In this document: positions 1-7,644 of the stretch, piece by piece
Position numbering within the stretch: position 1 is the first letter of the stretch
Layout of the letters: the number at the start of each line of letters is the position of its first letter
From: Gammaproteobacteria bacterium UBA7376
GTDB taxonomy: Bacteria; Pseudomonadota; Gammaproteobacteria; Pseudomonadales; Azotimanducaceae
DNA: 35,098 nucleotides
Direction of reading: 5' to 3'
NCBI GenBank assembly: GCA_002470275.1
Contig: DKNY01000042.1
Span: 1 to 35,098 of the forward strand
Notes under the pieces: generated by a model
Database searches by the model: none
What the model was told of the DNA's origin: nothing
What the model saw: only the letters and a program-made list of their open reading frames with translations
Program-made: the position numbers and the translations under genes

Positions 1-23
1 TTCAACCGCTCTGCCATCCCTCC
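1..23 (-). tRNA. tRNA-Ser, 5' part only (truncated by window edge)
   Basis: Read on the minus strand, the first 23 bases begin GGAGGGATGGCAGAGCGG and continue into TTGAA. This is the acceptor strand, the T8-G9 linker and the D-arm of a class II tRNA, most like bacterial tRNA-Ser. The anticodon, variable arm and 3' end lie outside the window, so the isoacceptor cannot be named and the serine assignment rests on 5' resemblance alone. The gene lies 40 bp downstream of a methyltransferase gene on the same strand. Confidence 0.6.
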
Positions 24-63
24 AGCCCGCAGAATGATGACGAAAGCGGCCTTGGATCACAAG

Positions 64-810
64 TCATTCGCTGCTTGAGGGCCTACCTTTCTTTACGATC
101 ACTTTAAGCGTTGGCTTGGTTGAGAACGAGTAGCGGGGCTCTCCGAAACCGTGTCGGTTGAGGAGGGCATTGAGGGACTGCTTCGAAAAGTAAAGCAGGT
201 GTTCTGGCGGCCGGAAAGAATCCCACTCAACCAGCTTGTGGAAGTCTCGCGATAAGGAGCGGTGGCGCGTATCGGGCGTAGTGATCAACAGCGTCGTGCG
301 AGCATGCATCACTCGGCGCAGAGCAGGTAGAAAGGTCTCCAGGCTGGGGAGGTGTTCGATGACCTCGCTACAGTAGATGAAGTCAAACTGTTGGCGCTCA
401 TCGGCTAGCGCTTCAATAGACAGGGGCGCAAAGGCTGCCTCGGGAAACTGGGCCTTGGCCTGCTGGATGGCGACGCCGTCCACATCGATGCCCGTGGCAG
501 CGAAACCCAGCTGGCGAGCGGCCTCGACGGCAAAACCCACATTGCATCCTACGTCTAGAAAGCTGCCTCGGCTGCGAAACCCGTTAGCCAAACGAATGCG
601 ACGGCGGGCGCGGCGGACCTTGGACTGAATTTTCGACTGATACTGGCCTGTCTTGTGGTAGTTCTCATAGAACGTTGCCAGCGCCTCGTCACTGGGCATG
701 GGATCCACCTGGATCAGGTCGCAGCGCGGGCAGTGCTTAAACGCGTGACCATTTTTTAGCGCTGGGAGCGTGACGAGGTCGGTGGCTTCACACGCAATGC
801 AGTGACTCAT
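64..810 (-). CDS. Class I SAM-dependent methyltransferase with N-terminal zinc ribbon
   Basis: This 248-residue protein begins with a four-cysteine zinc-ribbon-like segment (C4-x2-C7 and C27-x2-C30) of the type found ahead of many Methyltransf_11/23 domains. A Rossmann fold follows, with SAM motif I FLDVGCNVG near residue 85, an acidic residue in GIDVDG at the end of strand 2, and the post-motif IEHLPSLE. Relatives in sugar or lipid clusters often act on unusual substrates, but nothing here identifies the acceptor, so the substrate is unknown. The ATG at 810-808 is preceded by an AGGG-type ribosome site about 7 bases upstream. It lies 33 bp downstream of the glutathione transferase gene and may be co-transcribed with it. 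Confidence 0.8.
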   Translation of the reverse strand: MSHCIACEATDLVTLPALKNGHAFKHCPRCDLIQVDPMPSDEALATFYENYHKTGQYQSKIQSKVRRARRRIRLANGFRSRGSFLDVGCNVGFAVEAARQLGFAATGIDVDGVAIQQAKAQFPEAAFAPLSIEALADERQQFDFIYCSEVIEHLPSLETFLPALRRVMHARTTLLITTPDTRHRSLSRDFHKLVEWDSFRPPEHLLYFSKQSLNALLNRHGFGEPRYSFSTKPTLKVIVKKGRPSSSE

Positions 811-843
811 CGGGGACCCTTTTGCCGGTAATTGTTTAGGCCG

Positions 844-1686
844 CTAGGCTATGTCGCCATGGCCGTGACGCTCGGGCACCTGCAGCGCCTCGGGCCCCCA
901 GTCTTTATTAACGCGCATGCCGCGCTGAACGGCAGGCCGGTTCTTAATCGCCGTGGCCCAGCCAACGACATTTGAATACCCGCCAACGTCTAAAAATGTT
1001 TGGGCACCGTATAGCTTGCCAATCACCAAGGCACCGTACCAGGCATAGTTGGCGATATCCGCTATGCAGTAATCGTCGCCGCAGAGAAATGCTCGATCTG
1101 CCAGATGTCGATCCAGGACATCCAGCTGGCGCTTGACCTCCATGGCGTAACGGTCAATAGCATATTCGATCTTGATCGGCGCATAGCTGTAAAAGTGACC
1201 CAAACCGCCCCCCAGGTAGGGTGCGCTCCCCATTTGCCAGAACAGCCAGGACAAACACTCGGCGCGCTGGGCCGGGTCTTCGGGGATGAGGGCGCCAAAT
1301 TTCTCCGCGAGATACAGCAGGATGGCGCCAGACTCGAAAACCCTCACCTCTGGATGTTGACCTTGGTCCAGGAGAACGGGGATTTTGGAGTTGGGATTGA
1401 GCTGCACGAAGCCGCTTCCGAATTGATCGCCTTCGCGAATTTGAATCATAAAGGCATCGTACTCAGCACCGTCATGACCCAAGGCCAGGAGCTCTTCCAG
1501 CAGGATAGTGACCTTGACGCCATTGGGTGTAGCCCGAGAATACAGCTGCAGTGGATGGTCACCCCGAGGCAGAGCTTGCTCATGGGTGGCGCCGGCCGTG
1601 GGGCGATTGATCTGCGCGAAGTGCCCCCCATTTTCCCGTTCCCAGGACCAAACTTCAGGCGGTACGTATTCATCTTGCGAGTTCAT
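844..1686 (-). CDS. yghU: Glutathione S-transferase, YghU/Nu class
   Basis: The protein is about 280 residues. The N-terminal extension PPEVWSWERENGGHFAQINR before the thioredoxin fold is typical of the YghU (Nu-class) glutathione transferases, which reduce organic hydroperoxides and disulfide bonds using glutathione. The N-terminal domain has TPNGVKVTILLEEL and NPNSKIPVL (the cis-proline loop), followed by the ESGAILLYLAEK glutathione-binding stretch. The C-terminal helical domain contains CGDDYCIADIANYAWYG. I chose the ATG at 1686. An in-frame TTG at 1701 would add five residues (MRKPP), and neither has a clear ribosome site. It follows dnaE2 by about 115 bp on the same strand. Oxidative or thiol-stress function fits the nearby gor gene, but that link is inference. 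Confidence 0.88.
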   Translation of the reverse strand: MNSQDEYVPPEVWSWERENGGHFAQINRPTAGATHEQALPRGDHPLQLYSRATPNGVKVTILLEELLALGHDGAEYDAFMIQIREGDQFGSGFVQLNPNSKIPVLLDQGQHPEVRVFESGAILLYLAEKFGALIPEDPAQRAECLSWLFWQMGSAPYLGGGLGHFYSYAPIKIEYAIDRYAMEVKRQLDVLDRHLADRAFLCGDDYCIADIANYAWYGALVIGKLYGAQTFLDVGGYSNVVGWATAIKNRPAVQRGMRVNKDWGPEALQVPERHGHGDIA

Positions 1687-1742
1687 GGGCGGCTTTCTCA
1701 AGTCAGGGTATCCCCAGTGTAGCGGAATGCCCCAGCCTTAGC

Positions 1743-1778
1743 GCTCCGCCAGACGCCGACGCTCCACCAGACGCCGCC
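1743..1778. repeat. Imperfect 18-bp tandem duplication
   Basis: Two adjacent 18-base units, GCTCCGCCAGACGCCGAC and GCTCCACCAGACGCCGCC, differ at two positions. They lie between the end of dnaE2 and the start of the glutathione transferase gene. A heptamer AGGGCTA also occurs twice just beyond (1779-1785 and 1798-1804), the second copy overlapping the dnaE2 stop codon. No function is evident. Confidence 0.6.
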
Positions 1779-1801
1779 AGGGCTAGTGGACGCGGCTAGG
1801 G

Positions 1802-4800
1802 CTAATGAAAGTCCCGTGAGGAGAAGGGCGTTTTTTCCGGGGTCGATACGTCCTGATGAGCGTCCGGGTCCAGCAGCAGTTCGCTCAAATCTTCAGCATG
1901 ACCGGCGACCACGTGGATCACGCGACCTTCGCGTTCAACAATGCCCTTGAACTTGAGCAACTGGCCGCCCAGCAAAACGGCTCGGAAGCGTGCCATAACC
2001 GATGCCCAGATGACCATGTTGGTATTGCCAGTTTCATCTTCTAGGGTGAGGAAGACCACGCCGCTGGCCGTCCCCGGGCGCTGACGGCCGGTAACAAGGC
2101 CAGCGATGCGTATCATTTGCCCAGAACGGCACTGCTCTAGATCCACCGCTCGGCGACAGCCAACAAAGGCCGGGTGGTCGCGCAGCAGCGCCATGGGATG
2201 AGGGCCTAGGGTTAGGCCGGTGTATCGATAATCGTTGAGCATATCCTCGGCCGCTGTGGGGGCATTCAGATCGACTTGGTCTGAGTCTGGCGTCGGTGCG
2301 GCTTGCGTGGATTCCAGTGGCAGAGGTCGAGCGATCCCGGTGACGTCCCAATGTGCCTGATGTCTGTGCCCGGTGAGGCGAGCGAGGGCCCCGGCACGCG
2401 CCAAAAAACCAAGCTGCTGATCGTCAAGGTCCGCTCGCCTGGCCAGATCCCCGGCGCTGGTAATGGGTGAGCGGCATTGCGCCTGCAGGATACGTTCTGC
2501 GGATTCTTGGCTCAGCCCCTTGATCATCCGCAGCCCAAGCCGCAGGGCGGGCTCTGCGCCCACCAGGCTCGGGCTTTCCAGAACGTGATCCCATTGGCTG
2601 AGGGTGACATCGATGGGTCGAATTTCGATTTGATGACGCTGAGCGTCTTGAACCAGCTGTGAAGCCGAATAAAAGCCCATGGGCAGGCTGTTGAGCAGAC
2701 CACAATAAAAGGCCGCTGGTTTGTGGCATTTGAGCCAGGCAGAAATATAGACCAGGAGCGCAAAGCTGGCAGCATGAGATTCCGGGAAGCCGTATTCCCC
2801 AAAGCCCTTCATTTGACGAAAAATACGCTCTGCAAAGTCTTGGGTATGACCGCGCTCGCGCATCCCGCTGATGAGTTTTTCGCCAAAGTGATCCAGGCCG
2901 CCACGTTTTTTCCAGGCCGCCATGGCCCGTCTGAGCTGATCGGCTTCGCCGCCGCTAAAGCCAGCGGCCACCATGGCCAGCTCGATAACCTGTTCCTGAA
3001 AGATCGGGATGCCCAGAGTGCGCTCCAGCACCTTCCGAACCCCTGGGCTGGCGTAGTGCACTGGCTCAAGGCCCTGGCGTCGCCTTAGGTAGGGATGCAC
3101 CATATCCCCTTGAATGGGGCCCGGGCGGACGATGGCCACTTCGATGACCAGGTCATAAAAATTTTGGGGCTTAAGCCGAGGCAGCATGCTCATCTGGGCT
3201 CGGGATTCCACCTGAAAAACGCCAACGCTGTCCCCTCGCTGCAGCATCTGATAGGTGGCCGCATCCTCGGGGGGAATATCTTGGATGGTGAGCGGGCGCG
3301 CCTCGGGTTCAGACGCCGCACACAGCGCCAGCGCCTTGCGAATCGCGGTTAGCATGCCTAGGGCAAGCACATCGATCTTCAGCAGGCCCAGGGTTTCTAG
3401 GTCGTCCTTATCCCACTGAATCACCGTACGTTCGGGCATATTGGCATTTTCAATGGGCACCAGCTGGGCCAGGGGGCCACGAGAGATGACAAAGCCGCCA
3501 ACGTGTTGGGAAAGGTGCCTGGGAAAACCAAGAATGGCTTCAAAAAACTGCTGGAACTGTTGAACCTGCGCACTGTCCGGATCAAGGCCAATACCCCGCA
3601 GGCGTTCATTGAGCATTTCCTTTTTATCCCACCAAGCAAGTGATTTGGACAGCAGGTCTAGAACGCTGATATCGAGACCCAGCGCCTTGCCCACATCCCG
3701 GATCGCGCTCTTCGGGCGATAGGTCACTAAGGTGGCCGCTAGGGCCGCTCGCTCGCGACCATAGCGCTTGTAAATATACTGAATCACTTCCTCTCGTCGT
3801 TCGTGTTCAAAGTCCACATCGATATCCGGCGGCTCCTGACGCTCCTTGGATATAAAGCGTTCAAAGAGCAGGTGCATACGGGCAGGGTCCACCTCGGTGA
3901 TAAAGAGGCAATAACACACGGCCGAATTCGCCGCTGAGCCTCGTCCCTGACATAAGATTCGCTGGCTGCGCGCAAATTGAACGATGTCCTGAACCGTTAG
4001 AAAGTAGTGTTCGTACTGAAGCTGGGCAATCAGCTCCAGTTCTTTCTCGATCAGCGTTACTGTCTCGTCCGGAATGCCGTCGGGCCAGCGCTCTTTGGCG
4101 CCCTCATAGGTCAGCTGCCGTAGGTAGGCCGAAGGGTTCAGATGCGGGGGCACCAGCTCTTCTGGATATTCATAGCGCAGCTCGCTCATATCAAAGCTGC
4201 ACCGGTCGGCGATGGCCATGGTTTCAGCCAGCATCTCCGGCGGATAGCACTGCTCTAACTCATGGATTGGGCGCAGGGTGCGTTGGGCATTGCTGAAGCC
4301 TCGATGGCCGAGATTTGCCACAGTGGTATGCAGACGAATGGCCGTCACCACATTTTGCAGCGGTTGGCGTTCGGGAACATGGGTATGAACATCGTTGCTG
4401 GCGACCACGGGCAGGCCAAGTTTGGAGGAGAGGGTCAGCACATGAGCCACCTTATCCAGGTCATGACCGTCCTGAAACAGCTCGAGGGCAATCCAGAGGT
4501 TGGGTAGCTGGGCCTGAAGCTCTTGGCCGATGGCGGCCTGAGCGGCGATGTCTTGTTGGCTGGGGACCCAAAGCGCCAGGGATTGGTTAACGCCCCAGCG
4601 CAAATCAGCCCTGTCTAAATAGTAAGAGCCTTTATCAGATCGCCTTCTTAACCTACTGATAAGACTAGATATTTGACCATAAGATTCACGGTCCTGCGCT
4701 AGGAGAATGATGCGATCGGTCGACGTTTGCAGGGCAAACTCAGCGCCGCAGATAAGCTTTATCCCCAACCTTCTGGCCGCATCATAGGCTTTAACTAAAC

Positions 4801-5014
4801 CTGAAAATGAACACTCATCCGAGATGGCGATGGCCCCATAGCCTAGCTCATAAGCCCTTTGCACCAGTTCCTCAGGGTGCGAGGCGCCGCGCAGGAAGCT
4901 GTAGTTGCTTAGGCAGTGCAGCTCGGCATAGCCCGAAGCGGACGCCGGCCCCAGGCCTGGGGCATGGGCTCGTCCTAAGCTCAGTTCTGCAGGCAAATTA
5001 GGCGAAGTAGCCAT
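1802..5014 (-). CDS. dnaE2: Error-prone DNA polymerase DnaE2 (ImuC)
   Basis: This is a C-family polymerase alpha subunit of about 1070 residues, the catalytic polymerase of the ImuA-ImuB-DnaE2 mutasome that performs SOS-induced translesion synthesis and drives damage mutagenesis. The PHP domain is at the N-terminus (YAELHCLSNYSFLRGASHP, then ISDECSFSGLVKAY). The polymerase acidic motif PPDIDVDFEHERR lies near residue 395, followed by RPKSAIRDVGKALG. Helix-hairpin-helix regions and a C-terminal OB-fold (IRIAGLVTGRQ, then LTLEDETGNTNMVIW) complete the family layout. I start it at the ATG at 5014-5012 (MATSPNLP). The frame stays open upstream inside imuB, but that extension has no family resemblance. 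The ATG overlaps the 3' end of imuB by 17 bp, so translational coupling is likely. Confidence 0.95.
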   Translation of the reverse strand: MATSPNLPAELSLGRAHAPGLGPASASGYAELHCLSNYSFLRGASHPEELVQRAYELGYGAIAISDECSFSGLVKAYDAARRLGIKLICGAEFALQTSTDRIILLAQDRESYGQISSLISRLRRRSDKGSYYLDRADLRWGVNQSLALWVPSQQDIAAQAAIGQELQAQLPNLWIALELFQDGHDLDKVAHVLTLSSKLGLPVVASNDVHTHVPERQPLQNVVTAIRLHTTVANLGHRGFSNAQRTLRPIHELEQCYPPEMLAETMAIADRCSFDMSELRYEYPEELVPPHLNPSAYLRQLTYEGAKERWPDGIPDETVTLIEKELELIAQLQYEHYFLTVQDIVQFARSQRILCQGRGSAANSAVCYCLFITEVDPARMHLLFERFISKERQEPPDIDVDFEHERREEVIQYIYKRYGRERAALAATLVTYRPKSAIRDVGKALGLDISVLDLLSKSLAWWDKKEMLNERLRGIGLDPDSAQVQQFQQFFEAILGFPRHLSQHVGGFVISRGPLAQLVPIENANMPERTVIQWDKDDLETLGLLKIDVLALGMLTAIRKALALCAASEPEARPLTIQDIPPEDAATYQMLQRGDSVGVFQVESRAQMSMLPRLKPQNFYDLVIEVAIVRPGPIQGDMVHPYLRRRQGLEPVHYASPGVRKVLERTLGIPIFQEQVIELAMVAAGFSGGEADQLRRAMAAWKKRGGLDHFGEKLISGMRERGHTQDFAERIFRQMKGFGEYGFPESHAASFALLVYISAWLKCHKPAAFYCGLLNSLPMGFYSASQLVQDAQRHQIEIRPIDVTLSQWDHVLESPSLVGAEPALRLGLRMIKGLSQESAERILQAQCRSPITSAGDLARRADLDDQQLGFLARAGALARLTGHRHQAHWDVTGIARPLPLESTQAAPTPDSDQVDLNAPTAAEDMLNDYRYTGLTLGPHPMALLRDHPAFVGCRRAVDLEQCRSGQMIRIAGLVTGRQRPGTASGVVFLTLEDETGNTNMVIWASVMARFRAVLLGGQLLKFKGIVEREGRVIHVVAGHAEDLSELLLDPDAHQDVSTPEKTPFSSRDFH

Positions 5015-6515
5015 GCAGGTACCACTGAGTTTCCTTGGCCGAAGCCTGCTCAAGGTCTGGGACATGCTCATGAAAAACCCAGCAGAGAGGCCCCTGGGCA
5101 TGTTTGGCAATATAGTAATCCCGGCTTCGGTAGGTCAGCGGGCCGCGCTGGATACGCTCGGGACCCTGCAGCAAGGTAAGCTGTTGTCGACGCACCGGGT
5201 AGGGACGGGCAAACAGCCATATGGGTCGCTGACCGTAGCAGTAGGGGGTTGATGCCTCACGGCCAGCCCCGGTCCATTTAGACGAAGTCCATTTAGGTGA
5301 AGTCGGGGCGGACTCGGCCGAACCCAGGGGAGGGTAGCTACGCCATGCCCGGTCCGGGGCATGCTGCGCGGTACTGCCGATGCTTCGGCAGCTTTGCGGC
5401 CCTAATCGGGCATGAAGCTCATCGACCAGTTCTGCCACTTCTTCAGCCGCCTGTTCAACGCTGCCAAAAAGGTCCTGATTGGTCACGATCAAAGGCTGTA
5501 CGGACAGAGCCTGGAGCCGAACCGTCAGGACTTCCGGAGGTGCTGCCTGCTGCTGTAATCGCAGGCTGGTGATTCGCATCATATTTTCTTGACGTTGCTG
5601 GCCGCCTGCAAACCTGACCGTCATCACAACGCCTTCGCCTTTGAAGGGGTTAAGGTGCCAGTTTAGAGTCGTACATCTGAGCTGCCTGGCGATCAGCCAG
5701 TGCTGCAGCTGCACGGCCAGCTGAGACATAGGCCCCGCCTCTAGGACAGCTTTGTTGGTAATGGGCTTGAGCAAGTTCAACCGTTCATCAAATTGCTCTT
5801 GGGGCTGAATGCTCAGACGGGGATCAGGCAAGATGCCGCTCAATCGGCCCAGATAGCGCGTTAACGCTTGTCCAAACCGCTTGCCCAGCCCCTTGGTGGG
5901 TAGTTGCTGTAGCTGCCCCAGGCGATAAATGCCCATATTGGCCAGGCGCTCGAGCATGCGTTCTGAGATGCCTCGCAGCGGCAGGTTAAGACTGTGGAGC
6001 GGGGCGTCTTCAAGGCGTTCTACTCCGCCACGAGCCAAGGCCAGGGCCGCCTCGGGTGTTTTTGCTAAACGTGAAACCTGGCGATGACCCAAGTCACAGC
6101 ATATTTGAGCAACCCCACGGATGATGTTTTGCCAGCCCTGCCACAACCGCAGGCTGCCCTGTACTTCAACCAGCACACAGTCTGGCGACTCGATACTGAC
6201 CATGCTGCTATAGCGGTAAAAACACTGGGCCAGCATCTGTAAACGCAAACTCTCCTTTGCCTCATCACGCTCATGGTGCGTTAGATCAGGGGCGATGCTA
6301 TGAGCTGTGGCGAGAGAGCAGCCGGGAATAATGCCTGCCTGGGTCGCAGCCTGATTGAGCATATGAACCCGCTGGTGAGCTAGGATCACCGTACAGCCAT
6401 CATCGGTAGCCTTTGGATCAGTAAAAATCTCAACGGCCAGGGCTGGAAAATAAACCGCCAGCCACTGGGTTTGGGAAGCTTTCTGCTCCGGATAGGTCGT
6501 GCTGCTTACCGCCAT
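4998..6515 (-). CDS. imuB: ImuB, catalytically dead Y-family polymerase homolog
   Basis: This 505-residue protein has the DinB/Y-family fold but lacks the catalytic acidic residues. The first motif reads LAVYFPALAVEIF with no metal-binding Asp. The usual second acidic motif is replaced by SPDCVLVEVQGSLRLW. ImuB proteins act as a hub, binding the beta clamp, ImuA and DnaE2. A clamp-binding QDLF motif is visible at residues 347-350. The C-terminal part ends with RPIWLFARPYPVRR and SRDYYIAKHAQGPLCWVFHEH, typical of ImuB. It begins 21 bp after imuA with a GGAG ribosome site and overlaps dnaE2 by 17 bp. The three genes form one SOS operon. Confidence 0.93.
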   Translation of the reverse strand: MAVSSTTYPEQKASQTQWLAVYFPALAVEIFTDPKATDDGCTVILAHQRVHMLNQAATQAGIIPGCSLATAHSIAPDLTHHERDEAKESLRLQMLAQCFYRYSSMVSIESPDCVLVEVQGSLRLWQGWQNIIRGVAQICCDLGHRQVSRLAKTPEAALALARGGVERLEDAPLHSLNLPLRGISERMLERLANMGIYRLGQLQQLPTKGLGKRFGQALTRYLGRLSGILPDPRLSIQPQEQFDERLNLLKPITNKAVLEAGPMSQLAVQLQHWLIARQLRCTTLNWHLNPFKGEGVVMTVRFAGGQQRQENMMRITSLRLQQQAAPPEVLTVRLQALSVQPLIVTNQDLFGSVEQAAEEVAELVDELHARLGPQSCRSIGSTAQHAPDRAWRSYPPLGSAESAPTSPKWTSSKWTGAGREASTPYCYGQRPIWLFARPYPVRRQQLTLLQGPERIQRGPLTYRSRDYYIAKHAQGPLCWVFHEHVPDLEQASAKETQWYLHGYFA

Positions 6516-6536
6516 CGCTGCTTAAACTCCAACGAC

Positions 6537-7484
6537 TTAATGCAGAGAAGAAGAGTTGCCGGCATCTTCGCCAGCAGACGAAGCGTGCTGACTCAGCAGG
6601 TGTTCTAAAGCCATGGCCGAGACAGACTGAGGGGCTGGCCCGCTATTAGCTTGCTGTTGATCCCGCCACTGTTTTTGCCACTGGGCTAGATCCACATGAA
6701 TGCTGTGCATCCTATCCAGACGCCGGCCCGTCGTCTGGCTTAAATCTATGGCCAGCCCCTGTAGCGGCCAGCCGCCGCGACGCTTGAGGATGTCCAGGCT
6801 GAGTTGATCCACCTGGTGGCCGGTAATTTTAAGTCGTAGCTCTGCTGGACTGGTTTGCTGCTCAGCATCCAGGGGGCGAAAGAAGACGCCTAGGGTATTG
6901 CCGCTACGGGCGGCGAGCTGCGCTCGGCGCAGTTGCTTAGCCGTCAGGCTGGCTTGGTCAGGCCAGGCTATTACCGCACCGCAACAGGCACTTTGACTGC
7001 AGCGCTCTACGGCCCACAGGGCTTCCGCATGTTCCCGAGCCTGAATGATCAGTATTTTTTGCATATCCACCCCATACTGCTCCAGAGCCGGGGCATAGGG
7101 GATAAAGGGTGGGTTGATCCAGGCAATCCACTGCTTATTGCTCAGAGCGGCCAACGTGGGCAGCAACAGCCGTAATTCTCCAAGGCCCGCACAAGGCAGC
7201 AAAATTTCCACCAAAGCATTCCTTGGCCAGCCCCGACCAGTCAGCTCTTGATCTAGCTCGCTGTAACCACTTGCTAGCGATTGATCAGGCCTACGCGACT
7301 TAACCTGGCCTGGGTTAAGCTCCTTGGCCCGCCAAAGCAGGGGGTGATCAAAAAAATCGGCCTTCGTAAAGTCGGTCTCACTTGAGCCCGAACTCTGTTT
7401 GTCGCCGCTATCATCGGCTGGAGAGGTGAATTCAGAAGCGGCTACAGGTGAGTTAGCGGGTATCGTTGGCTTGGGCATGTTCAT
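6537..7484 (-). CDS. imuA: ImuA, RecA/SulA-like component of the mutasome
   Basis: This 315-residue protein is the first gene of the imuA-imuB-dnaE2 cassette. It has the RecA/SulA-related core: a promoter-proximal stretch LASGYSELDQELTGRGWPR, then ALVEILLPCAGLGELRLLLP where RecA would have a Walker A P-loop. The GKT is missing, as in other ImuA/SulA-like proteins. ImuA supports translesion synthesis with ImuB and DnaE2. The N-terminal 40 residues are low-complexity and C-terminal residues after about 290 look disordered. The start ATG at 7484 lies only 17 bp from the LexA box, so LexA would cover the promoter. An alternative ATG two codons later is possible. Confidence 0.9.
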   Translation of the reverse strand: MNMPKPTIPANSPVAASEFTSPADDSGDKQSSGSSETDFTKADFFDHPLLWRAKELNPGQVKSRRPDQSLASGYSELDQELTGRGWPRNALVEILLPCAGLGELRLLLPTLAALSNKQWIAWINPPFIPYAPALEQYGVDMQKILIIQAREHAEALWAVERCSQSACCGAVIAWPDQASLTAKQLRRAQLAARSGNTLGVFFRPLDAEQQTSPAELRLKITGHQVDQLSLDILKRRGGWPLQGLAIDLSQTTGRRLDRMHSIHVDLAQWQKQWRDQQQANSGPAPQSVSAMALEHLLSQHASSAGEDAGNSSSLH

Positions 7485-7499
7485 TAGCTGTATATTATT

Positions 7500-7519
7500 A
7501 ACTGTATTTTTATACAGTA
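7500..7519. promoter_or_regulatory. LexA (SOS) box between imuA and gor
   Basis: AACTGTATTTTTATACAGTA contains the exact CTGT-N8-ACAG core at 7502-7517 and matches most of the gammaproteobacterial LexA consensus. It sits 17 bp upstream of the imuA start, as expected for an SOS-controlled mutasome operon. Because gor is divergently transcribed from about 7645, LexA bound here could also touch the gor promoter. Confidence 0.92.
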
Positions 7520-7530
7520 TACTAGCCAGG

Positions 7531-7545
7531 GTCTCTCATAGAGAC
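7531..7545. promoter_or_regulatory. Perfect inverted repeat beside the LexA box
   Basis: GTCTCT-CAT-AGAGAC is a perfect 6+3+6 palindrome beginning 11 bp after the LexA box on the gor side. Its length and symmetry fit an operator for a dimeric repressor or activator of gor, or a short RNA hairpin at the 5' end of the gor transcript. No matching regulator is recognised. Confidence 0.45.
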
Positions 7546-7592
7546 AAGTCGATTTCTTTCACTGGCGTCCATTTCACGCGTGCCTCATTGCA

Positions 7593-7626
7593 TGCCGAGG
7601 GCTTCTTGCATAGCCTTGGCTCGGCA
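7593..7626 (+). other. Stem-loop in the gor leader
   Basis: TGCCGAG (7593-7599) pairs perfectly with CTCGGCA (7620-7626). Inside it, GGC (7600-7602) can pair with GCC (7613-7615), leaving a TTGG internal bulge. In RNA this would be a 7+3 bp hairpin ending 18 nt before the preferred gor start codon and 6 nt before the alternative ATG at 7633. It is not followed by a T-tract, so it is unlikely to be a terminator. A translational or stability element is possible. Confidence 0.4.
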
Positions 7627-7644
7627 GTCCAGATGAGAGCCGCT

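Noticed and set aside
2034..3352. Numerous long open frames opposite or in other frames of dnaE2
   Set aside because: They are shadows of a GC-rich conserved gene. None resembles a known protein or has a plausible ribosome site.
5015..5110. Upstream 32-codon extension of dnaE2
   Set aside because: It lies wholly within the conserved 3' part of imuB and shows no family resemblance. The ATG at 5014 fits DnaE2 proteins.
7399..7644. Upstream extension of the gor frame by 82 codons
   Set aside because: It overlaps imuA and passes through the LexA box and two inverted repeats. The family N-terminus begins at MTYDYDLF.
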